Source: Fragilariopsis cylindrus CCMP1102 (Eukaryota; Bacillariophyta; Bacillariophyceae; Bacillariales; Bacillariaceae). Taken from it: a stretch of 30,849 nt of DNA. Below, piece by piece: positions 20,524 through 30,849 of this stretch; within the stretch, counting starts at the first letter, position 1; every line of letters begins with the position of its first letter. The stretch is from positions 1 through 30,849 of the forward strand of contig FMBT01000109.1 of assembly GCA_900095095.1 (NCBI GenBank), written 5' to 3'. The notes under the pieces were generated by a model. It was given only the letters and a program-made list of their open reading frames with translations. It made no database searches and was not told where the DNA came from. A program made the translations under genes and the position numbers.

Positions 20524-21030
20524 TGATAAAATAGAAATTATGCAAAATTTTATAACAAGATTGATTGTAGTATATAATCTGTAGTTCACTATCTTCACAT
20601 ATATTTTTAGTGCAAATTCTTTTCAAATATTTCCGTATGGAAAGATGACTGACTCGTTCCTTTGTAATACAGTACGAAGATGGTATCTCTATTTCTACTC
20701 CAACACTACCTACAGTTGCTGCAATATTCCGAAAGAAAATGTCATACTACACTAGTAGTTTTTAAAATCACTACCGGGTGCCATGCCCTCCCCCATTCTC
20801 ATACTCACCCCCAAATTTATGATTGATACCTTTTGTCAGCCAACCCATTCACTTATCACATTGAACATAGCTCTATTCAATATTGAATATCATCACACTT
20901 CAAACATCATCGTCCGATCAATGAAATCAAAAATCGATCAATGAAGTATCTCATTTTTTTCAATCAACACCCCGCCAAATGAAAGTTGAAAGACAATCAA
21001 TGTGGTAATCAGATCAATCCTTCCACAACA
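20524..21030. other. intergenic region with short repeats
   Basis: This holds the 3' flank of the zuotin gene and the promoter of the fusion gene. A perfect 14-bp palindrome ATTCAATATTGAAT sits at 20875-20888, and CGATCAATGAA occurs twice (20914 and 20934). Both are within 160 bp of the next start codon and could be factor-binding sites, but nothing proves it. Confidence 0.45.
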
Positions 21031-24000
21031 ATGCAAGTTATGTGCCAAGTTACTCAATTGACAACAATTATATTCGGTGTCGTCGCCTTTCTGCTGCCTT
21101 CATTCACCACACCGACCCACATCATCATCATCATCATCATCATCATCAAGGGCGAGTATTCCTAGTAGCTCTCGGTTGGTCTTACTGGATGTCGACAACA
21201 CCGTCTATCAAGAATGTCATGCTGGTATTGAATCTCAGATCGTTCGTGGAACGCATTCATACTGTAAAGATATTTTGGGGATGGAAAAAGAGATGGCGGA
21301 TGATCTATATACCCAGTTTGGATCCACAATTGAGGGTATACGGCAAACCATGTGGAAGGGCTTATCAAACGACAAACTTCAGGAGAATCTAAGGGAGTTC
21401 TATCATGCAGTGTACGATAATGTTGATCCTTCCATATTGTTATCTGATACGAGTGGTGGGAGTAGCAGTAGCAGCAGCAGCCAGCAGTACGGGATACTCA
21501 CATGCTTCCAACGAAGAAATCAAACTAGCACGTCAACTTTTAAAGTCGAGTCCCATACCCCTTGCCTTGGCATCCAACTCTCCATCTTGGCATGTCGGCA
21601 AGGTTCTAAGAGCATTGGGATTAGCAACAGTACTTAGGAAATCTGAAATATTTACCCCCGACCGACTAGCATCGTACCCTACTAAGCATCAGCCCAAAGA
21701 TTTTTTTTCTACCGTAACCGACGACGACGATGGGGGAAATCATCTTAGCAAATATAATTCCATCAGCTTTCTCGACGACTCTAGTCATAATTTAAGAAGT
21801 GTACAAGATTATTTCCCTGGTGTTCTAGACAGGATCCATCATATCAACCGTAGATTAGAAAAAGATGACGATGATGACGACGACAACAACCTCAGCAATG
21901 ATCATAACGGCGAGAAAAATCTCGTCCAAGCTCTGCTCCAAGACTTTGGAATGATTGATCCTAATTTTCACTTCTCTCAAACTCAATATCTTGAATCCAA
22001 AAACAATGTCGATCGTCGATCTATACATGCTGATACTTGGAACAAAGTTGTGAAAGAATTGAAAGTACGTGCAGCAAGTGAAGGCGATCATTACAATGGG
22101 AATAATCGAGGAGATTCTTCAATAGTGAGTAATACTTTATCGTCACTTTGGATTGTTGATCTTGGAGCTGGTCTCTTGTCGATATTAGATCTACTTCTTC
22201 ATGGAGATGACAAGCATGGATTAATGGCACTCATTTCAACGACTGATTCTACGAATAATTCATCATCATCTTCCCAAAAATATTTAGAAGTAAAAACAAT
22301 TCACTACACGGCATATGAGTCAAATCAAGAACTATACATATCGTGTCATACGCGTTTACTTTCTTGGGGCTTCAATGAGATTGCGGTAAAGGTATCAAAT
22401 GATGATGATGGTGGGCCAGAAATTGCAGACTATTACAAGGATCAGAAAGGGGTCCGAATTCGGGTAAAACTGATTCTCCGAAACTTTGCAGATACAGATG
22501 ACGATACAATTATCATGCCCGAAATACCAGAAAGTGTTACACCCGATTTGATTGTAGGATGTTGTTTCGCTGACTTAATAGATCCCGAAAAATTGGTTCC
22601 AGACTTGATACGCTCATTTGGTCTGCTTAATACATCCATATCTGATTCTTCCCTGAAAGGAACATTAATTTACTTCCCTATTACCTTTACTGGGACCACT
22701 CAGTTTCTTCCACCACAGCCCTTTGAATGTCAAACTGGAGGGAGCATCAACGAGAACACAATACCATCCGATACCATGGCTTTTAGATCCTATTCCAGGG
22801 CGCTTGAATCAGTCCTTTATCACAACCTAGATCCTTATCGTCTGCAAGATGTTATGGAAGACTATGGTTATCATTTGGTAGGTTTTGGTTCTTCGGATTG
22901 GAAAATTGACCCAGAGCATGATTCCTATTTGTACGAGACAATGCTATATTTTTTCGGGAGTACTGGAGGGCCTCAGCTTTTGAAAGAAGGTTGGGACGCA
23001 GCAGGATGGATCGAACGGGCCCGCAACAAGCGTCCTGCCATACAAGTGTCGAATCAAGACTTGCTCTTTCAAATGGTACCGATGACAGGACTAGGGGAGC
23101 TTAAGGAGAATCTCAATGATGAAAATAACAACCAAATGGTATCAAAAAAACATTCTAGAGAAATTTTGTTTACTGAGCCATATAAAGTGACAACGAAACA
23201 GAAAGATCTCTCGTCTAAATTGGGACCACGGCAAGTTCTCAGTAAGTTTATTTTCATCAATGGAATTCAAAAAAAGATCGAATCGAAGTTTCTTTAGATA
23301 TGCCAGAAATTGCTAACTTTATTTCTACCCTATCCGCTTAGTTCGTGCATCTTACTCATTAATAAGTTCAGGAACTGAATTAAAGATTTTTAAGGGGAAG
23401 TTTGACGATGACGCGGCCCTTGATATCAACATCAAGAATATGGAAGACGAACGCATGTCCTACCCTTTGTCGTATGGCTACTGCCTTGTGGGAGTTGTTG
23501 TTGACTGTGGAAGTGAGGTTTTACGTGAGAAGTATATGGGTAAAACAGTTTTTACATTTTCTCCACACGCCACTCATATCATTACAGACGTTGATGCAAC
23601 ACAAATAGTACCCGATGGAATTAACGCTCAAGACGCAATCTTCATGCCATCTATAGAAACGGCTCTGTCAATAGTTCACGACGCTAATGTAAGAGTAGGA
23701 GAGAATGTGGCAGTGTACGGTCAAGGCTTGATAGGTCTACTCGTCACAGCTCTATTAAGCCGTGGTAAAAGCACTTTCGATCATGATGTTACGAGCGGAA
23801 AATTCGATAGTATTACGGCCTTTGATATGATTCCTGACCGTCTCGCTGCGGCGTCTAAAATGGGAGCTTCTCAAGCACTCGTTCCAGGTACAGAATCTCA
23901 AGGAGGGCCCTTTGACGTTTCGATAGAAGTGAGTGGGAATGCCCGAGCTTTACAATCTGCAATTGATAACACCTCGCACGGTGGAAAAATAATAATAGCG

Positions 24001-24273
24001 AGTTGGTACGGCAACAATGATGTCTCGCTTAAACTGGGTATCGAATTTCACCGAAGCCATAAAACAATTCAAACATCACAGGTTAGCGAGATCCCGGCAA
24101 GCATGTCGCGATTGTGGAGCAAGGAAAGAAGATTTGCCTTTACCTGGGAATTAGTGAAGCAGATACGACCTTCTAGACTATTGAGCAAGATTCTAACTCT
24201 AGAACATGCCCAAGAAGCATACGAAGCGTTGGATAATGGGACTGAGATTGCTATTGCATTTGACTATTCATAA
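21031..24273 (+). CDS. fusion protein: HAD-type nucleotidase + SAM methyltransferase-like + medium-chain dehydrogenase (BchC-like), with two +1 frame breaks
   Basis: The start is taken as the ATG at 21031, giving a signal-like leader (MQVMCQVTQLTTIIFGVVAF then LLPSFTTPT). A +1 shift before 21163 leads into the HAD domain of the SDT1-type pyrimidine 5'-nucleotidase class: LLDVDNTVYQECHAGIE holds the DxDxT nucleophile motif at 21188-21202. A second +1 shift between 21405 and 21637 restores the HAD remainder (LALASNSPSWH near 21564, FLDDSSHN near 21768). About 22146-22700 looks like a class I methyltransferase: IVDLGAG (motif I), HYTAYESN (motif II), PDLIVGCCFADLI (motif IV). A 100-nt phase-1 intron (23242-23341) interrupts the third domain, an MDR oxidoreductase: VLIRASYSLISSGTE, a Rossmann GQGLIGLL near 23719, and ending IAFDYS. 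The usual catalytic-zinc Cys is replaced by Ser (SSGTE), as in BchC-like members. The intron joins the parts, so it is one gene of about 1046 aa. Substrate unknown; plastid targeting is possible. Confidence 0.8.
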
Positions 24274-24535
24274 TACACACATAGTATACTTCATGATTTC
24301 AATTTCTTAGATCTTGATAATTTCCCCAAGAACTGATAATCTTTTTTTGTGTAGTTGTAAGAAGAATCTAGTAGAGGAGAATGATACCTCATCAGTCTCA
24401 TAATGTAAGGTCCGTACAAAACAATATCGAGAAATTGACAACTTGATTCAACTTACGCGCCACTATACGGCTGGATGATCGACAAGTAGTGTATGACACT
24501 AGTTACATTATTATCTCGTGCCAATCTATTTCATA

Positions 24536-27500
24536 TTAGATAAGTACTCGCCGTTGATAAAAAAGAATGTAGGCCGCAGATGACGGAATTTCATTAGAAG
24601 GAATGGGACTCACAATCGAGTCGTCAAAGACATTCCATTTGCCATAATCATTATAATCGTCATCATTTTCCATGGCAAATGCCGTATAATGACCAAATCC
24701 CATTCGACCGTAGTGGTTGACGACTGCAAATAAATCATAATCAGCTGGTATGTTGTTGTCAACAAATCCATTATTGCCTTCGTCGGACTTCCGACCAGCA
24801 CAGTGGGGATCCATGTTCAATCCTGTCAGTGGAAAGTCGACAAAGGTACCTAGTTTGTCTCGCCGGAGAGCGTGTTTAAATTCAAAACGCTTGAGATGGA
24901 CAACCAGGATGTTAGGCAACTTCCACAATTTCATGGTTTTCAATGCTTGAACATGTTCGCTGCATTTGGAGCAGTACCACATATTGTTTACATCAAGGCG
25001 CTCTGGCTTGGAGAAAGATTGAAAGCATTGGTGTAATGTGACTCCCTCCTTTGTACTTGAAGATTTCTTTTGCTGACGTATGGATTCGATAAAGCTTGGG
25101 TGATCATCACATTCAAGAAATCTATTGGGGTTGATTACTATTCCCTCTTTCTTGTTGCATACAGTCGGAGATGTCCAAACAAGATTTAAGAACAAGAAAC
25201 TTTCGGCATAGTCTTCACCCAAAACATCTGACAGCAGTATCTTGGATTTTTTTGGAATAACTGAAGTTTTTCGGTCGTCCTCTTCTGTCTGAAAGACATG
25301 TCGCGGCCGACCTTTAGGGTCCACAACGTGGATAGTCAAGGCTTCTTCTAGTCTACAATGGTGCGCGGCGTCATCACAAGCTCCCTCTACCCCCTCTATT
25401 TCGACCACTCCTGTCCCATCCTCGGTTCCTTCTACCATTCGTCGCACATTATTCCATATTAATTGCCATATATCATGACAATTACCGTTATTGGCGTCCA
25501 TTGAGGTCATAAAGGGCAACCCAATTGGTATTCGCTTAAGACTATCGCCGTTTTCAATACTGCCGTCATTCATAGTCGCATCATTGCTCGTACTGTTACC
25601 TCCTTCATTCGCACTGTTGCTGCTACTTATTCTCATCTGCAGGGATTGCGAGACGATGATGTGTACAGTATTTGTTACCGTATACGGTGTCACTTCGTAA
25701 GCAACAATGAAATCTTCATTGGGTCGAATGATCGATATATGTTTGTTGTCTTCCAGTAGTTTATGAATACTATTCTCATAAACATCAGTCAAAACAAGTT
25801 TCGTCACGGGAATTTGTGCCAATTTGGAAACAGCTAGTTTCAGTTCCGAAATGGTAGATTGGTTTCGAAGATTTATTCCATATCGAACAGGCTTTCGTGT
25901 ACCATCATAAAAATGGACCAAGACAGGAATAGTCACCATAGACCAGGCAAGATTGTTAGTAGGAATTTCCAATGAAACATGATTAAAGGTATCAAAGGAC
26001 ATGGATACTCGATTACATCGTGGACAGACACAAGTCGATTGAAATTGTCCATAGAAAGTGTCCAACACAAGTGAATCGTTTCGCCGTTTATGGGCATCCC
26101 AGGCCCTGGCTGCAGCTATGGCCATGTTTTGCCCATCCGTCACATCAGGCATTTCAACATATGGAGCTCGGCGAATACGATTTAGATCCTCATGGAGACC
26201 ATCTAAAAGATAAGCTAAAAATTCTTGAGCATCATGTTGATGACAACCTGCGAAGCGTGGTGCAAAAAGGACGATTGAACGTTTCAATGCAACAGGTGAT
26301 ATTGACTTATTCATCCCCGATTTCATCCAAACATCTTTAAGGAATACTTCATACGCCGAAGCCAGTTTTCCACCTGTCCCGAGTGGATTAGAAGTGTTCA
26401 GATCCGATTTGAATCGGTTGGAAAGAAAATATCGCGTCAGGGGTGTGCATTTCTGAAGTGACTGTAAAGCTGAATTCATAAAGCACGTATTGCCCAAATT
26501 ATTAAGTCCAACGCGACCATTGGAATCTGGTGGAAGGGATATGTGCAACACCGATTGCTCAGTATTCCCTTCAGCTGTTAATTTCACTCGCTGAGATTTA
26601 CAATGAGTCCTGTGAAAAAACCAATGAGATTCTTGACAATTCTTATCGCAATATTGAACCGACATACATTGACTACATCTTGAACTTGCTCCCGGTGCTC
26701 GGCATGCATTGCAACGAGACGACTCTCCTCCAGGCAGTTGTACAGTGGTGCTATTATGATGAATATCTTTTCCATTTGACGTAGGAGGGGGGTAAAGGAA
26801 TATGTTATAATCTTTTGTAACTCGCCGACACAAACTAGGAGATCTCTCTCCATACCATGACCTTAACGCGTTATATACTTCTCGCGGCAAGATTTCATAA
26901 TGATACCCCCGAATAAGATTTGTTTTTAGGGATACAACATCTATATTACTATCAACAGGAATTGGTTGAAACCATTGATTGGGAAAAGCATTATTGGATG
27001 TTACCAAGAGATCAGTATTATCGATTTCCCCCGGAGATTCTACTATGATGTCGTCATCATCATCATCACTATCATCATCATCTGTCATGTCATCGTAACG
27101 ATCTTTACGATAATTTAGGGAAACAGTAGCATCCGGTGGTAAATAGTCCAATACACGTTGTGTGCGCTCTGATGAATGTATGTTACTTGCAGAAACAGAA
27201 CTGGCAGTAGTAGTATCATTTCTAGTATAAAAGAAATCAACATATCGACACCACTTTACCCACCAGTTCCATTCCAATAGGTACATTGCCTCTCCCGTTA
27301 ATGCTTTATGTTGTTGCTGTGACAGATTTTGTTGACGCGCAAGTAGCAGTCGTAGAACGCTCTGTTTTTGTTGTGATTTCGATGCAGTAGCGAAATGTAG
27401 TTGTTGTTGTTGTTGTTGTGGCTGCGAAAGTCCATTGAAATTGTTTATGCTGTGATCCACTTGCGGTTCTTGTTGGGGTATAGTAGTGTGAACTGGATAT

Positions 27501-28527
27501 GAATTTGTGTGTGTGTTTGTATTTCTTTCTATTGGCGATAAACTTACGTTTTCATTAGTATTCTGTTCGTGCTTCCATTTCCCAATGTATTCCTTTTCGA
27601 GTCGATCCAAATTTTTTTGACATTGCCGAATGGTACTACTTGTGATCCCATTTTTAGTACTATTATAACTGTTATTTTCGGATGATGATGATTCTGGTTG
27701 TTGTTGTTGTTGTTGACGTTCTTCTCTGTGAAGAAATTCTAAAGCCCGTTGAAGATCATTTATGGCCGCACTCAAAAGATCTTTCTTCGTCGACCTTTCG
27801 ATGTTATTACAATTTGTGTTATCATTTTCGGTATGGTTGTTGAGTGAAAAGTATAGACCCTCTTTGGAGCTTGCTCTTCGATAAAGTGCTGGTGGAATGA
27901 ACATACATACATAAAAGTTAGAACAATTGAGATCAATCAAAGTCTAGAACAGGACAAATCAATCAATCTAGGAAAATTATTAAGGTACGTACCTTTGCTA
28001 TTCGATGGAGAAATCGATAGTATTTGGCTACATTCTTCTTCGGCGAGTTGATAATGACGTAATTTCAAATGGACGAAAGCTATGTTCGATCTCAGTGCAA
28101 CTTCCAAGGATGTAACTGTAGCTGTACTTGTATCACGAGATAAAGTGGAAGATATGCTTGATTTATCATTTTCATCATTCAATATATTCGATGTTTGTAG
28201 TAGTAAAGCTGATAGACCCGATCGATACGCATGTAAAGCATTTTCCCATTCTTTTTTATTTACAAAGTCATTCCCCTCGTTTTTCCAATCTAAAGAAGTT
28301 GTCGACCTGGCAATTGTTGTGTCTTCTCCTTCGTCCTTCCTTTCATCTTCATTTTGATCATGACCAGCATTAGATGATGTTGTAGTACTTGCTGTTGTCA
28401 CAACGGTAGTCGTATCCGCCATCGGGATGTCGAAATCATTAGCACGATTATTGTTACCTGAGTCGACATAGTCTGTTTTTTCTTCTACTTTTTGTGCCTT
28501 AGTATCAATTTCCATATCCATATCCAT
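24536..28527 (-). CDS. TPR-DUSP-MYND ubiquitin-specific protease
   Basis: Two exons, 28527-27993 and 27888-24536, with a 104-nt intron (GTACGT donor, CACCAG acceptor, phase 1); 1295 aa. An acidic Ser/Thr-rich N-terminus precedes a TPR-like region (WKNEGNDFVNKKEWENALHA ... LALRSNIAFVHLKLRHYQLAEEEC, then LYRRASSKEGL after the intron). Poly-Gln stretches follow. A DUSP domain spans about 366-536 (WNWWVKWCRYV, PGEIDNTDLL, LRSWYG). A MYND zinc finger is at about 571-608 (CNACRAPG ... YCDKNCQ ... CKSQ). The USP fold starts at GLNNLGNTCFMNS (catalytic Cys about 647), with the DAQEFLAYLLDGL box, CxxC pairs for structural zinc (CVCPRC, CSKC), an inserted ubiquitin-like segment (ISELKLAVSKLAQI), and GFGHYTAF with catalytic His about 1245 and an Asp (FDDS) about 1267. 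All catalytic residues are present, so it should be an active deubiquitinase. Confidence 0.93.
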
Positions 28528-29194
28528 TATTGTGCCAGTCCTGTCTTGTCTTTTGTTTGCTTTTTTTAATTAGATTGAATGAATCCAATCTAGCTCAACA
28601 AGCAGCAGATGATCGGTGTGGTATGTTCGAGCTTTTCCTCTCAACAGGAAAATGTTGGTGTCCTAGCGATGTTGGTTATCACCTATGATAGCAATGATGG
28701 CAGCTGTTGATTCTGATAGATAGATAGCTATGACAAAATGAAGATTGATAATGCATGTCGAAACGAATAACTAGAGACAATAGACTTTTAAAAAACTAAA
28801 TAAATTGAAAATGAATGAATCGAATCACGCATCAAATCACGCATCAAATCACGCATCAAATCACGCATCAAATCACGAATCAAATCACGCATCAAATCAC
28901 GCATCAAATCACGCATCAAATCACGCATCAAATCAACGCACAACAAGAATAAAAATTGGGCGGGCGTGGCGCGCTAAATTTCGGAGTGTTTCTCAGTGCA
29001 AAATTAAAATTATTGATAAAACGGGAAAGAAGCAATCCAATGCTTCATGAAACAAACAGAGAAACACAACACAACAGCAGCTAAAGTTCACATAAAAAAT
29101 ACTTGCATCGGCATATCAACAGGATTGTTAATAACGTAGATCCTAGCAAGTTTTTCCTCATCGCCGGTTGTTATCTTCATTTCATTTCTTTATA
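28528..29194. other. divergent promoter region with minisatellite
   Basis: This 667-nt interval separates the starts of the deubiquitinase (minus) and the SNF2 ATPase (plus). It contains the 12-bp minisatellite. The plus-strand frame that crosses the repeat (ATG 28811, encoding NHAS repeats, stop 29050) is most simply a by-product of a 12-bp unit, which never shifts frame. Confidence 0.55.
28823..28935 (+). repeat. 12-bp minisatellite, nine units
   Basis: Nine back-to-back copies of AATCACGCATCA run from 28823 to 28930, followed by a partial unit. Eight copies are identical; the fifth carries one change (AATCACGAATCA). Near-perfect identity indicates recent expansion. The array lies between two divergent transcription starts. 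Confidence 0.95.
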
Positions 29195-30849
29195 ATGACA
29201 CCAACAAGTAGTTTACAAAGCGTCGAAGCGGCTGTGGACAATACGAAGATGACAAAAGATACTCAATCGGGTACTGTATCTCCCGTTTCCGCTACAAGTA
29301 CCAATGAATGTTCCCTTTCCACTACAAATTCAACTGAATCTTCCATTTTCCTATCTCGGCGATCCGGTCGTCAGACGAAGTCGACTATTACGTACATCAA
29401 CGGGCAAGCAGTTTTGAAATCGAATAATTATGCTGTGAAGGGGACAGTCTACAAGTTTGAGGAAGAGGGCGATGACGTCAATCCTGTTGTTAAAAAACGT
29501 GCTTTGGACATTATTAGGAACGGTAACAAAAAGTACAAGGTAACAGCTTCAATTCCGCGTATCACCCCACCTCATGAAATCCAACGCAAGGCCCACAATA
29601 ATGGTATTCGTGCATCTAAGGAGATCAAACAAAATTTGCGTCAATCATTTTTGAAGGATCACGTTGAAATCCTCAAACCCTTTCTAGAAGAGCATGTATA
29701 CGAGAACCTCGTTCATTTTCAACCGGCAGAGGAAAATTCTGTTGTCGCTGCTGAAGTATCTCAGCCGAAACTCATTACTGGAGGAAAATTAAGAGATTAT
29801 CAAATCGATGGACTTAAATTCATGGTTGAACATTATCGTCAAAATTTAGGAACAATTCTGGGTGACGAAATGGGATTAGGTAAATAACTCGACCTCTCAC
29901 TACTTTATTCTGATTTTACTTCCGATTTTTCAGTAAGGATGCTAATATTTTGCGCCCTTCCTTTTTCTGCTTTCTTTCTCATAAAAAGGTAAAACTGTTC
30001 AAACAATATCTTTATTTTGCTACTTAAAGGAAAAAGAAGGAAAACGTGGACCCAGTCTTGTTGTTTGTCCACTCAGTGTTTTATCATCGTGGACAAAGGA
30101 GCTTGCATTTTGGGCACCCTCTCTGAAAGTTTTACGTCTTCACAACTCTGGTAGATCAGAAAAAGATAAAAAGATCCTCGCGGAGAATGGAACGAACTAT
30201 GATGTCATTTTGACTACCTACGAAATGCTCAAGGTGCCATACCTGGCAAGTTTCTTCTCTCGAACTTTTTTCCATTATATGGTTCTTGACGAAGGTCACA
30301 AAGTAAAAGGCCACGAAACGTTGATCGCGGCGGCCGCTCGTCGGATACATTGTGAAAATCGGCTACTATTAACGGGTACACCGCTTCAGAATAATTTGGT
30401 TGAACTATGGAGCTTGTTGGAGCTGCTTTATCCCGATGTTTTCACGACACTCAAGCCATTTGAGGAAAGTTTCAACCTGAACGAAAATCATATTGATTCA
30501 AACATGCTATTCCAAGCGCAGAAACTCTTGGATCTGTTTATGTTGCGACGGCTCAAGTCGCGTGTGGAAGCCTTACTTCCAGAGAAACTTGAAACTCGGG
30601 TGTATTGCCCACTATCCAAAATGCAGGTGTTCTGGTATCGTGCCTTACTCATGAAGGATTCTGCCCTGCTCGAGAAATTAGATAGAGACAATGAAGACGA
30701 CGACGACGATGACGAAGGCATTTCAAAATCTAGTCGCAACGTATTGTCGAATTTGTTCATGCAACTCCGTAAATGCAGCCAACATCCGTATTTGTTCCCG
30801 GGTGCAGAAGGATCTAATCCAGAGGAAACTACTGTTTCTGATTTGGTTG
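29195..30849 (+). CDS. SNF2-family chromatin-remodelling ATPase, ISWI-like (runs off right edge)
   Basis: Exon 1 is 29195-29879 and exon 2 starts at 29989; the 109-nt intron falls inside the Walker A motif (LGDEMGLGKT, Lys about 230) in phase 1. An upstream in-frame TTG is ignored in favour of the ATG at 29195. A Ser/Thr-rich N-terminus of about 200 residues precedes KLRDYQIDGLKFMVEHY (Q motif region). Next come PSLVVCPLSVLSSW (motif Ia), VILTTYEM, DEGHKVKG (Walker B-type box, 329-332), LLLTGTPLQNNLVELWSLL (motif III), FMLRRLKSRVEALLPEK and LRKCSQHPYLF. The stretch LSKMQ..WY..LLMKD matches ISWI/SMARCA5 proteins, while DEGH rather than DEAH is as in Lsh/HELLS and Rad54, so subfamily assignment is tentative. 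The second RecA lobe and any HAND-SANT-SLIDE domains lie outside. It slides or remodels nucleosomes using ATP. Confidence 0.92.

Noticed and set aside
28811..29050. NHAS-repeat protein
   Set aside because: The 12-bp repeat unit is divisible by three, so an open frame is automatic; the rest has no protein-like features.
1..30849. CRISPR array, bacterial operon or prophage
   Set aside because: Spliceosomal introns, targeting leaders and eukaryotic domain sets run throughout; the tandem repeats have no unique spacers.

Overview
This is nuclear DNA from a eukaryotic alga, most likely a diatom or close stramenopile relative. Genes are AT-rich and interrupted by a few short GT-AG introns, mostly about 100-320 nt. 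One gene is a very long Pro-Thr/Pro-Ser repeat membrane protein with a cytoplasmic PDZ domain, a style common in diatoms. Two proteins start with hydrophobic signal-like leaders that run into a Ser-Phe step, as expected for import into a secondary plastid. The species cannot be named from the sequence.

Layout, left to right. A multi-pass membrane protein gene (minus strand) runs off the left edge. A 1-kb spacer follows, holding a 200-bp MITE with TA target-site duplications. Two minus-strand membrane genes come next: a STIMATE/TMEM110-family protein, and a four-helix protein with coiled coil and PH domain. After a gene-poor stretch comes an unknown leucine-rich-repeat-like protein (minus). 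The PT-rich/PDZ gene (plus, 3 exons) follows. A small mitochondrial lipoyl-domain protein (minus, 3 exons) is divergent from a plastid-type release factor 2 (plus). A 1.9-kb non-coding region carries three copies of a hairpin repeat. Then come a Zuotin/DNAJC2 ribosome-associated chaperone (plus, one frame break) and a very large fused gene encoding HAD phosphatase, SAM methyltransferase-like and medium-chain dehydrogenase-like domains (plus, two frame breaks). A TPR-DUSP-MYND-USP deubiquitinase (minus) is divergent from an ISWI-like SNF2 ATPase (plus), which runs off the right edge. A nine-unit 12-bp minisatellite lies between these last two.

There is no operon-like organisation. Most genes are housekeeping: plastid translation, nascent-chain folding, ubiquitin removal, chromatin remodelling and a mitochondrial 2-oxoacid dehydrogenase accessory. 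The best candidates for something undescribed are the three-enzyme fusion, the lipoyl protein without binding or catalytic core, and the pairing of a STIMATE homologue with a four-helix PH protein whose topology recalls Orai channels. Three single-base frame breaks lie within 2.3 kb (19.2-21.5 kb), all in or near low-complexity sequence. Assembly error is the simplest explanation, but one site is also a textbook -1 slippery heptamer.
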